From Catonia carolina (Eukaryota; Arthropoda; Insecta; Hemiptera; Achilidae): a stretch of DNA of 64,000 nt. The first letter of the stretch is position 1. Every line of letters starts with the position of its first letter. The DNA is taken from contig JAQMRL010000005.1 of NCBI GenBank assembly GCA_035578175.1, positions 60,307,722 to 60,371,721 of the forward strand, written 5' to 3'. A model generated the notes under the pieces. The model made no database searches. It was not told the origin of the DNA and saw nothing but the letters and a program-made list of their open reading frames with translations. Positions 33,861 to 46,261 of this stretch are shown piece after piece. The translations under genes were made by a program, and so were the position numbers.

Positions 33861-34096
33861 GTACGAATAAAACTGGTAACGACAGTTCAGTGAGTTAGTT
33901 GTTTTGCGTAATGAAGTGGATTCAAACTTTTCCAATCAATTTTGTGGTGTGATCAAGTCTGGGCTACTTACTTCAAAAATTTACATTTAACCGGTACAAT
34001 TGCATGTTGTATTTTATTTATTCATAATTTTCATATACATTTTTAAATTAACATAATTATTTAAAAAAAATAGATTTATATTTTCCTAAATCTATC
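33861..34096. other. Short interval, nothing recognised
   Basis: AT-rich; no features seen. Confidence 0.4.
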
Positions 34097-34420
34097 AGGT
34101 TGGTTAGAGGTAACGTCGTCGCCGCGAGTCAGCTTTTCAACAGATGACTCTCGGAGATCAAAGTTTCTTGTTCAAATCCTAGTAAAGGTAGTTACTTTTA
34201 TACAGATTTGAATACTAGACAGAGGTTACCGGTGTACTTTGATGGTTGCGGTTCAATTTAACATACTCTTGTTGGAATGGCCGGCCTGGGTTTGTACAAG
34301 ATTACACCTCATTCACGTGTCGTACGCATCATCCTTGGGTCATTGTGTCATAAAAATGCTTATTGTTTAGAATTGAACAGATTGCAACGTACACACATTA
34401 GGGTAAAACCTTCCTAACCT
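34097..34420 (+). mobile_element. Family B retroposon, nearly full length
   Basis: Head: GGTTGGTTAGAGGTAACGTC and TTCTTGTTCAAATCCTAGT (B-box-like), then AAAGGTAGTTACTTTTATAC. Body: GAGGTTACCGGTGTACTTTG, GGAATGGCCGGCCTGGGTTT, AAGATTACACCTCATTCACG, CGCATCATCC, TTGCAACGTACACACATTAG. No clean TSD was found. A family C copy starts about 190 bp downstream. Confidence 0.8.
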
Positions 34421-34607
34421 ATTTTACTGCTAAAAAACAGGTTTTCTAAAAAATTTATTAATAAATTACGTTCTATTTCCATAAACATTTATTTATTCCG
34501 TTACAACCAAAGCAAACATTAAAATTGGTCATAAAATAGTAAATAATGTAGTAGGCTACTTTAACAATTAACAATAAAGTTATTGCTGTTTTCCATTCGT
34601 GTGTTTG

Positions 34608-35565
34608 TTTTTTACTTACTTTTGCCTATATGAATATAGAGGAAGGAAAGTATTGTTTTCATTTCGATATTTCGAAATCGAGTTTTCACCAGATCTTCAC
34701 GTTTTAAGACCCCCTGAACCCAAAAAATATGTTTTTAACAATTGGTCTGTGTGTGTGTCTATGTGTCTGTGCGTGTGTGAACACAATATCTCAAGAACGG
34801 AACATTGTATGAACTTGAAACTTAAAACTTAAGTTAGATACCACTAGAGGACCCAACGCGAATATTTTCATTTAAATCGGTCAACCGCAAGTAGTAGCTT
34901 ATTCGTGTCATTCTTCACTTTTTTGCATTTTTCTCAAAAACGGCTCCTACGATTTTTTTTTAAAACGCCTCATTAACTAAATTTTCTTTGCTTTACAAGA
35001 TAAGGTAGGCGCCATGTCTACTGAAATTCTTGGGGAGGTTTTATTCTCGTTAAAAAGTTGTTTTTTCAAAACTGCAACTTTAATATGCATTTTAGCGCAA
35101 AAATATATCATAATAAAAGTTTTTAGAGAATTTAAAATTTTACAACTTTTATTTCACACTTTTTTTGTATAACGCTTAGTTTAGCGGTAAATAGCGATTG
35201 TTTGTTTTTTTCTTACGAAAACTTATAAAAAATCAATTTTTTAAAAGATTTCAGCCATAGTATGCATTTTACGATAAGAAAGTATAAAATCAAATTCATA
35301 GGAATTAAAAGATCTACAACTTTAATTAGAGAATTTTTCTGTACAGAGCCTAGCTTAGCGTAAAAGAGTGATTTTTGGTATTTTTAAACCAAACTGATGT
35401 TGATTTTCATTTTGCGATTTTCACTCATGGTTAAAATTAGGTTATGTTTATTGAGATTAGTTTTTGTTTATTTATAATGTTTCATTACTAATGATAGGTT
35501 ATACTGTTAATTATTTTCGTTGGCAAGAGTAAGTTGTGTGAGTGTTTCACACCAGAATTTTCTTC
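34608..35565 (+). mobile_element. Family C repeat, full-length copy (~0.95 kb)
   Basis: Blocks from ACTTTTGCCTATATGAATAT to GAGTGTTTCACACCAGAATT are all present and uninterrupted, so this copy together with 45119-46065 defines the unit. The GT tract (34744-34782) is short. The 77-aa frame at 34599-34832 includes GRKVLFSFRYFEIEFSP, and similar peptides appear in other copies, but frames fail beyond the GT tract in every copy. I treat it as non-coding. Confidence 0.85.
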
Positions 35566-36947
35566 TTAAAAGAGAGAATGTCTTACGTTTCTAATAATGA
35601 GATATTTTAGTGAGATTGTTGACTTTAGGGAGGAGTATTTTATGTGGGTTTTGAGAGCACTGTAAAGGCACCCAAGTGGTACTGATAGAAGTGTTGAAAT
35701 CTTAAAAGTAGTGGTTTAGTCAGTAGTTAAAGAGAAGAGTGTAGGCAGCAAGTACAGTATGTCACAAAAATATTAACATTTTGAAAATATTGTTCAAAGA
35801 AAGTATTTTAAACCTCAGAGAAAGTCTTTTGAAATACTTTTTATTACGGTTTTAATTCGATCATCGTTTAGTTTAAAAATAAAATTCTAAAATAATTATA
35901 CCGACGTATAATTCTTATGTAAAATCTCTAAAAATTGTCAAATAAACATTAATTTTGTTCTACCCTATGCAACTTGAATATTATGTAGAAACAGGAAAAT
36001 AGAAGAATCGTGTTGAAAACTCAGCACATTGTTAGAAGATGATGGGTTAGGTAAGGCATGAGGCTTGAGGCTAAAAAAAGAAGAGAGCGTCACAGACTTT
36101 ATTAGGCAATTTTCAGCAAGAGGTTTCGATCCCCTAAACGCCCTTCACCTATCTGTAAGAGGAGATAGTGGTGTTCGATATAATCTGGGTCAATTTTGCC
36201 CTCTATTTCTAACCTGACCAACCGACACCCCTATTATATTCCAGTAACATTGAACAATAGCGCTACATAAAATTCTTTTATACATCTCAACATGCCCAAT
36301 TGAATTCTCAGAAAATCTTTTGTGTGAAAAGCCTAACAAGATTATATCTCTCAATTATAAATAGAAAACTTGATGACTTACCAATCTCGGTGATTAAGCA
36401 TATTGTAAACAATTAAATATTTTATATCAAGTAGGTATTTACCCCGTGAACTGGTGAAAATCAAAGAATAACAATAATTAAAGATACGTGATAAATCGAG
36501 CCTGCCCTGCTTTTAGGCTTATTCTTAACCTTAGAGAAGTTGCGTTAAAAATGGGTTTGTAAATATCTGGGGGTTAAAAAATAACTACCGATAAATATTT
36601 ATTAAGCAATTCCTAAAGTTAAAGCCAAAAGATCGTGTGTTTTAGGGGTGTTTACTGCATGTATTCAAAATTTTTTCTTTGAAGAACAATAAATATATTT
36701 GTTGACACGTAAAGATAATTTTCAGTGGAGGTGAAGGAAAACTATTGCTGATTACATAACATAGTGACACTACATTTTTAAGAACGAAGTTAAGGATTTA
36801 ATTTATTGAACAAATATGTTTGTTGGATGTCTATGATTAAGCCTTCATTTTGTGCTACTGTTCTCCAATAAATTATTAGCCAAATAATTACTATGTAATT
36901 TAAGTTGTTTTCTTCTTGCTAAAATATTTTTTTTCTTTTTAACCTAC
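35566..36947. other. AT-rich interval, nothing recognised
   Basis: No ORF above 60 aa and no repeat family member is seen. Confidence 0.5.
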
Positions 36948-36949
36948 TA

Positions 36950-37698
36950 AGGGGAGTCGAAATCGAAAAAATTAAAAATATACCGGTTTTCAGGTTTTAA
37001 CTGTGTTATACAGTTTGAAATTTGCGCTTTCCAATGGTAACAAAATTACGTTTCTACGACAACTAGAACTTTTTTTTTGTTTTTATAAAAACACATGTCA
37101 TATATGAAAATTCTCCTGCTTTTGTAAACAAGTCTAATTGTGTACATGATTTTTAGTTTTTGCCACTAATTTTTACGAATTTTTTTGGTATTTCTCTTTC
37201 AAACTAGAAAGCACTTTTGTTTTTAAGGTTTAGGTTATGCAATTTATGTTGCATGAGTACCTTAGTGCGTTACTGGTCGTATGGACCAGAAATGCACATA
37301 TCGAAATGCGTTTATAAAAATTTCAATCACAATTTCCCAAAAACTGCGTTTTTCATACAAAAGACCTGTTTTATCAAGAACCAATGAAGCTTTTTCCTAT
37401 AAATTGTAATGGCACATTCCTTACATGTATTTACATCAACAGACGGAGTCATTTGACGTTATTTCAATTTATAAAAAAAATCTAATTTTTTTTCTATAAA
37501 ATTTCAGTTTTTAGAGCAGGCCTTTACGGAAAAATTTATATAAAAAATAATAATCTATATATTTTAAAATAACTCCGTTTATCTGTCGGGAACATATCAA
37601 TGAATAACTGGTTAAAATTTGAAGACTTTCTGGCCATAGATAACGGAGAAAACGGGTCAAACATTAACATGGACTAAGATAGCAGTTCCGACTCCCCT
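36950..37698. mobile_element. 749-bp TIR element with TA target duplication
   Basis: The ends are AGGGGAGTCG (36950-36959) and CGACTCCCCT (37689-37698), flanked by TA on both sides (36948-36949, 37699-37700). Extending the match by one base each way keeps it inverted. The interior is AT-rich with no frame of note. TA duplication and short TIRs fit a non-autonomous Tc1/mariner-type or similar element. Confidence 0.65.
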
Positions 37699-37700
37699 TA

Positions 37701-38714
37701 AACGAGATAGACCGTTATGAGTGTTCTAGTTTGTCAGATACAAGGACGTAGCCTAAGAACTCGGATTCACTTTGAAAATGCTGACTGTTTTGAACTGGCT
37801 AGTTGAGCAACCGGATGCCGTAGATCCAGACTGTTTTGAATGCAGTTTTATATACCAAAAGTCTGTTTAAAAGCGATAATTTTGATTTTGGTCCGAGTAG
37901 TGAATAGAATTGTGTTATAATATTGTGTAAGAAAAACGAAGTACAATTGAAAGATTAGGGGGAAAATATTGCGGTTGTTTGGAATTTATTTAATTTTTGT
38001 TTTATTTTTATTGAATTTAAAACTACACTATTGAAACGTTATGATATGTCATCAATTATTTATGAAGAAATAATACAATATATAAAATAGTATATAACGG
38101 TTGCTGATGTAACGGTAACGTACGTATGAGTTTTGAATGATTGAATACAGTTTTTGGGTGGGAACGAGGTGAAATTTTGAAGCGCTGTTGGAGGAGGTAG
38201 AGAAAGGCATTGAACGGGTGTAGGTGACTGCCGTTATGGATTATACGCCAGCTGGGGTTCACACATAATTTAACTCTTGCTTTTGTTTAACCTACCGGTG
38301 TATGTGTGTATGAGCGCACGGTGTTCCCCTCTTCGCCATCACGGCCTGTCACCATCCTTTTTACTATTATTACTATTGCTACTTAATAAACGGTGTCTGC
38401 TGTTCTATCATGGTTTCGTTATTATAAAACATCTACCTTCGCCTTCTGTCATTATTTATTTACCTACCTACATTATTATCGTTACCCTTGTTACATAGTA
38501 ACCGATCTTGGATATTTTCTAATAGATGTGAATGAAATTGATTCAATAGGATAGATTTTGATTAAAGAATTGAAATTTTTGCAAAATATATTATTTATGT
38601 ATTTTAATACTGTAGAGTTTACTAAAGTCAAAGTTTTCTTTTGAAGTAAGATAACCAAATGCAATTTTTGTAAAAGTGTACCGTACGCAATAGGTCTATG
38701 TTGTTGAGTTTACT
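37701..38714. other. Interval without recognised features
   Basis: ACTGTTTTGAA is repeated at 37785 and 37831. The frames at 38056 (minus) and 38277 (plus) have no motif. Confidence 0.4.
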
Positions 38715-39930
38715 TTCTCCTGCCTGCCTAAAATATAAGAAAAGGAAAATATGGTTTAATGTAGATTTTTCAAAATTGTATTTTCACCAGAAAATACATG
38801 TTTTCAGGCCCCCTGAACCCGAAAACAAAAGTTTACCAATTTTTTCTATGATTTGTTACTGTGTGTACACAAAATATCTCAAAAATTTAAAATTAAAACT
38901 TAAGTTAAGAACAATAAGGAGACACCAAAAAATTTTTTTGCTAAAAATCAAAATACAAAAACCAAAATAAAAAACCGTTTATCGAAGACTTAGTTTCAAT
39001 TTGGTTAGTTTCAATGTTGGTTTAGGTTTCGGTCAGCTTTTAATTTAAATCAATTTTTGTTTTTTTATGAAAATAGAACAACCGGTAGTTTATTCTTATA
39101 TTTTTTCAAATTTTTGCAATAATTTAAAATTTTCAATAATAATTTAATGATCACAAAAATCTGCAAAAATGGCACATTTCACAAAAATGGCTTTTATGAT
39201 TTTATTTAAAATAACTTCATTGGCTTCAGTTTTGCGCTGTATAAGATTGGGTTAGCGGCATATCTGTTAAAATCCATGTTCGAGCTTTGCCCTCGTGATG
39301 TGTTGTTTTTAGAGATTGTGGCTTTAAAATGTATTTTACGACAAAAATTATTATAACAAAAGTGATAGAAAATTAAATAGCCTACAACATATATTTCAAG
39401 CGTTTTTTATTCTATAGGGCTTAGTTTAGTGTTAAATAGATAATTTTCCGTACTTTTAAGTCGACCAGATGTTGATTGGTGGAAATTTTAAAAAATTTTC
39501 CTTTATCCGTCTGTTACACCCAGATATCAGAAACTACAAGATAGAGCAAACAAACGATTTTTGGATGCGTAAATCTACACAAAAAATTACTGGGCCTAAA
39601 TTGTGTTTGAAGTTAGGTTTCGATCGAAGGTGGCCGAAAACACGGAAGTTAAGAAATCAAAGTCAAAATTTGGAAACAAACATAATATCATTCGATTTCT
39701 CTTAAAAAGTAGATAAAGAAATCGTTTTGCCATAATTCATGAGTAACCCTTTTTAAAAATTTCCACCAGCCATGATATAGCCATGAAAGGGACTATTTAC
39801 TTACAGTTATTCACTTATTATTAAAATTAGGTACATAATTTACTTATTATTAATCACAGTTTAAGGTTTTCATTATTTACACTGCAAGAGAAAGTCCTGT
39901 AAGTGTTTCACATCAGACTTTTATTATTAC
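38715..39930 (+). mobile_element. Family C repeat, copy split by an insertion
   Basis: 5' blocks (AAGGAAAATATGG, CAGGCCCCCTGAACCCGAAA, CACAAAATATCTCAAAAATT), the middle (GTATAAGATTGGGTTAGCGG) and the 3' block (GTAAGTGTTTCACATCAGAC) are present but diverged. The GT tract is nearly lost. Positions 39478-39767 are an inserted element. The C sequence before (CCAGATGTTGATT) and after (TTATTATTAAAATTAGGTA) would otherwise be contiguous. Confidence 0.75.
39478..39767 (+). mobile_element. 290-bp TIR element inserted in family C
   Basis: Ends are GGTGGAAATTTTAAAAAATT and, inverted, GGTGGAAATTTTTAAAAAGG. The interior has CGATTTTTGGATGCGTAAAT, CTACACAAAAAATTACTGGG and CCTAAATTGTGTTTG, which recur at 59604-59835. 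The 78-aa frame across it is not a recognisable protein. Confidence 0.65.
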
Positions 39931-40026
39931 TTTAACCAAGAACTGGATTCGAGAACTTTCGGTTTGCATTTCATCATAAAATAGAACTTTAAAACTACTG
40001 TACTGTGGAGGAAACTGCTTAGTAAA

Positions 40027-40100
40027 TTTTATAAATAAATAAATAAATAAATTCCAATAATAATAATGATAATAATACAAATAATAATAATTTTATTTGA
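40027..40100 (+). repeat. AATA/AAT microsatellite
   Basis: ATAAATAAATAAATAAAT is followed by AATAATAATAATGATAATAA and further AAT units. Confidence 0.9.
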
Positions 40101-41277
40101 GTATTAGCTGTTATATAAGTGGATTTAAAATACAGACTTCCATTTTATATTATGGGAATCGTACAAAATAGGTTATTGGGAGCAGTACGTCGTAAACCTC
40201 TGTACCGACCCCCTCCCACAACCCCAATTCAACCCCTTTATATCATCGTATACATTGGTTGTGTACACTCGGTCCCCTCTTAATGTAGATGGTCCATGTC
40301 ATACGACCAACAATGCCTCCTTCTCGTAAAACATTTTTTCCTTTGTTAGAAATCTACATAAAAAGTTCCAACAATTTAAAATACATATATTTAATCTTTT
40401 ATTATACAGTACCATTATATCACTTACTTCGGTTTCATTGATTTATATTTTTATTTAAATGTAAATTTCCCGGTTTTTATTCCTTTGTTATAATAATATA
40501 TTACTAAATATTTTATAGTAATTTTGTTACATTTTATTTTCACGGCTGTATCTGCGGTAAAAATATAAATTATTGTTGTCGCACGAAAAATTTATTAACC
40601 AAAATTAATTTATTTTATCTTTCACGATGTCCTGAAGCTAAAGAAATGCTTTTTTAATTAATAGTAATTGAAAGTATCAAAATTTTCCAAAATTTTAATT
40701 TACAAATCTCTTTTGCGGAAAATCTTGACTTATGGTGTTCACTTCTTTGTAATAGTGGCAGAAAGTAACTTATAAATTTCGGTTATTCCTAATTTCTAAC
40801 TGTTTATGGAAGCAATAAAACACTTTACGATGATTTCAAAATTTCTACAGTGTATTGACTAGATAATTATTCCAACTAGCTAGCCCGTGACATAACTATA
40901 AGGAACTACTTAACCGTATAACAAAAATATAGTAAAAAATATACAATATAGAAAAATATATAACATAAACATAAAAAATAGGTACAAAAATAATAGTACA
41001 ATCCGACACCACTTTTTCTGCGAAACTATTTCTAATTTCAAAATTAAACGAGAATAGAAATTCTTGGGATAGAAAGAAGAATCTTTAGGACTTGCATTAA
41101 CAAAAAACGAACCTCAACGATACCTGAATCGTAATATCTAATTCTAAACTCAACCTTTAAATCAAACAAATTACTGACATCATGCGGATGAAACGAATTC
41201 TTTCTTCTGGCATTTCTTTTTAGAATACCGGACACTTGAGTAACTAAACAAGTCATTTTTATTATTAACTTGTGGAA
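40101..41277. other. AT-rich interval, nothing recognised
   Basis: Positions 40200-40245 are C-rich on the plus strand. The minus frame 41044-41391 (115 aa) is opposite the LINE remnant and unsupported. Confidence 0.4.
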
Positions 41278-41563
41278 AAATTCTCCACAGTGGTTGGCCG
41301 AAGTAGAGTAAGATATGCAAGAACTTAACATTGGAAAAGTAGATCTTTTAGAAAAATCTAAACAGCTTAAGTTGTTTAAAGATAAAGACACAAGATTCTT
41401 CGATAAAACTCAAGCTCCGTCGTCGATGAATTTTACAGATAAAATCAGACTTATCAGATCCCAAATATGAATAATTATTGGGAAAAGCGTAAGAATCCTA
41501 AAACCAAACCAAGAAGGATTTCTGAATTTAATTCAATAGGTCCAATGAGGCCGTAAGAGCAAA
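41278..41563 (+). pseudogene. Probable LINE polymerase C-terminal tail
   Basis: A plus frame reads WLAEVE, a stop, DMQELNIGKVDLLEKSK, KDKDTRFFDKTQAPSSM and FTDKIRLIRSQ. After a +1 shift comes MNNYWEKRKNPKTKP, with a stop at 41561-41563. The EDMxxLxI...DR..R pattern and the RSxxMxxYWxxRK ending resemble C-termini of some LINE ORF2 proteins. No RT motif is preserved upstream. Confidence 0.4.
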
Positions 41564-42234
41564 AAAGTATGTAAATGGGACAGCCAAAGTCCTAACTATG
41601 GAATATACCACTGTACCAAAAGACATCAATCGTTATGAGAGTATGTGTTGAGGTTTCTTTTAATTAACTAACCCAAAATTTAATGTCACTCTATTCCAGC
41701 GAAAATAAAAATGCTTTTAGAATACTGATTCAACATTTACTAGAATACTGATTCAACATTTACATAATTATTTAAAAGGATATTAAGAGTGTAAGGGGTT
41801 TTTGGCCAGTTTGCTTCCCTGAGCCCTCCATATCTAATATTTTTCCCTGTAATGATATTCCGCAGTAACTTATATTTCTGCTTTCTCATCATTTGTTGAA
41901 ATTTCAATTTGCGCAGTTATACGAATTTCCAATTTGAATAGGGGTCTGTAACTTCAACGTTCAACTAACAATGTATCTAAAAGTCACAGATTTTTCCATC
42001 CAAAGAAGTTTCAACGTTCTTCTGTATTCTTCAATTCTCAAACACTTCAAGTCATGTCATATAATCATGAAATAAGCAAACTCGTAAGAGAATTTTGAGG
42101 TATTTGCTTGATAAGTGTAACTTTACCCATAGACCAATCGGTAAAAACATATTTCTATCACGTTCAGAGCACCTGAAAACGTGTATTTCCTGTGAAAAAT
42201 CTACAAAACATTAGTATTGCCCATCCCTTTCTTT
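41564..42234. other. Interval without recognised features
   Basis: A tandem TAGAATACTGATTCAACATT is duplicated at about 41718-41762. Confidence 0.45.
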
Positions 42235-42600
42235 GATTTTTGCCGATTGCAGGCAGGTGAAGTGTTAAATTACTTGCACTCAAACTGTTACAAAAAATAG
42301 TTCTGTTCTATATCATATGGTCAGTCAATTATATGACTGAAACACTTAAGAACAGAAGAGGTAGAGGTGAAGACACTAGTCAGAGTTATCTCCTTTGAGA
42401 ATAATGAATTTCATTATACAGCCAGACATTTTAGTGAATGAAGTGAAGGCGTCATTTCAGGGTGAAAAGTATATGCTTTTGCGAGAGCCTGGCATTGTGA
42501 TAAGCTTACTTTCCCACTCAGTGAGGAAGACAAAAACCACATAACACCTCGTTTTACTTAGTAAAACCTCTAGAGATTTAAACCAGCCTTTCGGCTGATG
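42235..42600 (+). mobile_element. SINE-like family D, diverged copy
   Basis: Blocks follow the family order: GGCAGGTGAAGTGTTAAATT, CACTCAAACTGTT, TATGGTCAGTCAATTATATG, ATGAATTTCATTATACAGCC, GTGAATGAAGTGAAGG, CACTCAGTGAGGAAGACAAA, CCTCGTTTTACTTAGTAAAA, TTTCGGCTGATGGC. The (AAC)n tail has been lost. The next element starts 57 bp downstream. Confidence 0.85.
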
Positions 42601-42656
42601 GCGTTACAAAAAAAATTCAAACGGGCAGATAAATTAAAACTTGTTATAGGGATAAT

Positions 42657-43353
42657 AGGATTACTTTATGAAAATTAATAAGAACAAAATGAAAGTAATG
42701 TTCACCTGCAAGAGTGGTGTAGAAGAAGTAGGAAATTTTAAAGTAGGCAACGAAAACATACTGGAAGTTAGGGAATTCTGCTACCTCGGGGGTAAAATAA
42801 CAAAGGATGGTAGAAGCACAAGTCACATCATAAGTAGAATTGCTCAAGCTAGAAAAGCCTTTGAAATGAAAAATAGCTTACTGACTACAAACATTGACTT
42901 ACAGACTAGGAAATATGTCTTAAAATATTATGTTTGGAGTGTAGCATTATACGGAAGTGAAACGTGAGTAATAGGGGCTGTAGAAAGGAAGATAATAAAA
43001 GCTTTTAAAATTTGGTGTTATAGGAAAACGTTAAAGATAAGGTGGGTGGACAAAATATGTAATTTAGAGGTTTTAAGGCTAGTGGATGAAAAAAGAAATA
43101 CATGGAAGCATCTTACCAGAAAAAAGGATAGTCTAGTGAGGTATATTTTATTAAGACATCCAGGTATTGGTTTATCAGTAATGGAGGGTAATATTGAGGA
43201 AGTGAATTGTAAGGAGAGACAAAGGTTAGAATAAAAGCAAAAGCAAATTACAAACGATGTACGGTGTTACAGGTATGTAGATATGAAACGACTTGCGCAA
43301 GATAGAACAGCTTGGGAACTGCATCAAACCAGTCGAGAGACTGATGACAAAAA
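42657..43353 (+). pseudogene. 5'-truncated LINE with 11-bp TSD (RT C-terminal part)
   Basis: ATAGGGATAAT flanks the insert at 42646-42656 and 43354-43364. The frame begins MKINKNKMKVMFTCKSG, then FCYLGGKITKDGRS (the KYLG motif after the palm), ARKAFEMKNSLL, YYVWSVALYGSET (VALYGxETW), an in-frame stop at 42966, WCYRKTLKIRWVDKICN and EVLRLVDEKR. It closes with YRYVDMKRLAQDRTAWELHQ and a CCAGTCGAGAGACTGATGAC end. The catalytic YADD lies upstream of the truncation point, so it is absent. Stops at 42966 and 43232 show it is dead. The 3' end matches 11356-11495. Confidence 0.9.
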
Positions 43354-43364
43354 ATAGGGATAAT

Positions 43365-45118
43365 GATCACATGGGATTCTTTGCGTGAATTTATTCGCAA
43401 AGGTCTGCTAGGGTTTCTTAATAGTAAAACATATTTTTAGAACACAATACAAGGAGTTTTATAAAATATTTTGTAACAAAATTTAATTTTATTTAAGACA
43501 GAATTTAGAAAAATATTAAATTTTATGTGATGTAAGTAATACATAAAATATGTAAAACATTTTCAGAGATAATGCAAACAGTAGATATATTTTACAAGTA
43601 GGAGAAATGTACGAGTAATAGAATAAATTCATAAAGTATATGTTAGAATAGAAAGAAAATTATTTTTAAAATGCCTAATAAGACGGGCTAGTTTATTTGA
43701 AACTTTATTATGCACACAGTGTCGTTCATAAGGAAAGAGAACAGAGTTTATGACGGGTGAAGAGAAAGACGTAGATGAGATGGAGGATCATACTCTGCAT
43801 GTACATGAACAAACATGCAGTGTTACATACGTAATACGTGCGCTTGTTAAGGAGGCAGGGTACCCACCAGCACTACGTTCAACTCTTCTTCAAGCCACGG
43901 AATATATTACTATGTTAAAAAGCGTTTAAACAGTTTACTTAGGTTCAAGTTTGTTGGTCCGTTCTTAAAAACATATTACTATTTCATTTTTAGGTGATAT
44001 TTGAATTAAAATTTATGCAAACTTTATATAAATTCTCGTAAAATGCGAGAGGGTTTTATCCGGTTTATTTTATCATGTATACAAATTAAATTGTAAGTCT
44101 ATGTTTTAAATTTTCAACCGTATAATACAAAGAGTAAATAAATTTATGTTAACATGTAACAATTTTTTTCTGGGTAATTTGAAAATGATATTTATGGTTA
44201 ATAATACTGTAACACCAATATGGTAGGGTGGGTGGTTAAAATTTGGTGTGCTTGTAGTTGTTGAGGTGGGGAAATCGAAAATTGCACAGCTAATCGATTG
44301 CTGAAATCCTTGGAATCAAAAACGGGATTCCAAAAGTTTTGATTCAATTATAAACTCGAGGGCATTCCGTATCGATTTGGTAGCCTCATTTTCAGATTTT
44401 ATGTCAAAAATTAAAACAGGAAAGTGGCATTCGTTTTTATTATTTTGACGGTCTTCATTAACAGGTAAAAAAAACGGGCCAACAATGATTTTTCTCATTT
44501 TTTATGCTTTAAGATAAAGTATGATAACAACCATATACCACAAGCTTATAAAATAATAAGAACCAATAAATCATCTTACCACCTTAGTAAACAATTTTTT
44601 AATTCTTTTTAAAAATATACAATTCATCGGGAATCGAACATTAAATTTTACAATATTAGGAGTTCTTAGTACAACACCACCTTGCTGGCTGGTTGCACAT
44701 AACTTTGTTATCAAATAAACACGTGGAAACTAGAAAAGTAGGCTACTCTTAAATTTACCAGTATTTCCTCTCAACACTTAACGCCGCAGTTGAAATTTCC
44801 TCAACTCTTGGGAATATTAAGGTTTACTATGTTCCCACGGGTTAGCTTCAAATTTATCTGCAGGGAAGAAACGTACCATTAGAGCTAAAAAAATAAAAAG
44901 TAAAATGGGTATAGATGTACCCACAGGAAAAATAGAGAGCTACATTTTTTATACCTGTAGTTACAAAAGAATTATGGTGTAACAAAAAAGGAATCATTTC
45001 TAATTACAATACAAAAATATCTGGTGTAAAATATTCACACAGCCAATTTATTTCATTACTTACATAGCCTATTTAATCATGTATAACCAACGTAACCTGA
45101 GAAACAATCAATTTGTAC
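43365..45118. other. Long AT-rich interval, nothing recognised
   Basis: GCATGTACATGAACAAACATGC at 43797-43818 is a small imperfect hairpin. The minus frame 44316-44498 (60 aa) has no motif. Confidence 0.4.
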
Positions 45119-45254
45119 TTTCTATTGCTGATATGAATATACAGAAAGGAAAGTATTGTGTTCATGTCGATTTTTCGGAATCGAGTTTCCACCGGATCTA
45201 CACGTTTTCAGACCCCCTGAACCCAAAAAAAAACATGTTTTTAGCGATTGGTCT

Positions 45255-45293
<39 letters not shown>

Positions 45294-46065
45294 CGCCTGT
45301 GTGTGAACAGAATATCTCTAGAACGGAACATTGTACGAACTAGAAACTTGAAACTTAAATTAGATACCACTAGAGAACCCGACACAAAAATTTTCATCAA
45401 AATCGGTCAACCGGAAGTAGTTGTTCATTTGTATCATTTTTATCTTTTTTGCGATTTTCTCAAAAACGGCTTATACGACTTTTTAAATCACCTCATTTAC
45501 TAAAATTTTTATGCTCTACAAAATAGGGTAGGCGCCATATCAGCTGAAATTCTTGGAAAATGCTTTTTTCGTAAAAAAAATTGTTTTTTTAAGATTGTGA
45601 CTTTAATATGCATTTTATCGCAAAAATGTATTTAATTAAAGTTATAGATAATTAATTTAAAATCTTACAACTTTATTTCAAACACTTTTTATATAACGCT
45701 TAGTTCTGCGGTAATTAGCAAATTTTTGTGTTTTTCTCACGAAAACGTGTAAAAGATCGATTTTTTTTAAGATTTCAACCTTAGCATGATGCATTTTACG
45801 ACAAAAGTGTAGTATATAATCAAATTTATAAGAAATTAAAATATTTACAACTTTTATGCCTAGTTTAGCGTGAAAGAGTGATTTTACGTATTTTTATGCC
45901 CAATTGAGGTTGATTTTCATTTTACGTCTTTCACTCATGATTAAAATTAGGTTATACTATGTTTATTGAGGTTAGTTTTTTTTTACTCCTAATATTTTAT
46001 ACTAATTTTAGGTTATCTTGTTTATTATTTGCACTGGCAAGAGAAAGTTTGTGAGTGTTTCAGAA
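45119..46065 (+). mobile_element. Family C repeat, full-length copy
   Basis: All family blocks are present, from GAATATACAGAAAGGAAAGT through TTTCGGAATCGAGTTTCCAC, AGACCCCCTGAACCC, the GT/GC tract (45253-45303), AAAATCGGTCAACCGGAAGT and TCAAAAACGGCTTATACG to AGAGAAAGTTTGTGAGTGTT. It is close to the 34.6-kb copy. Frames 45079-45306 and 45156-45503 cover the 5' part only. Confidence 0.88.
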
Positions 46066-46261
46066 TTTAGAATTACTAATATTTTTTAAATAACATCGGT
46101 TCAGCAAGCTTTTTTGGATGATTATCAGCTGACATCCACACGTGAACAAATTCCACTGTTTCTATTCAAATTCATGCCTAATCCTAAGATCAAAAATAGT
46201 AATACTAATAGTTATCAGATTAGGTGGTTGTCAATAATGTACAGGTCCTAATAACAAATTT

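Noticed and set aside
41044..41391. 115-aa minus-strand frame as a gene
   Set aside because: It lies opposite the probable LINE tail on the plus strand and has no motif of its own.
45079..45503. Protein-coding gene with GRKVLFSFRFFEIEFSP-like peptides in family C
   Set aside because: Similar peptides appear in several C copies, but frames break at the GT tract and beyond. The conservation reflects shared repeat ancestry, not a gene.
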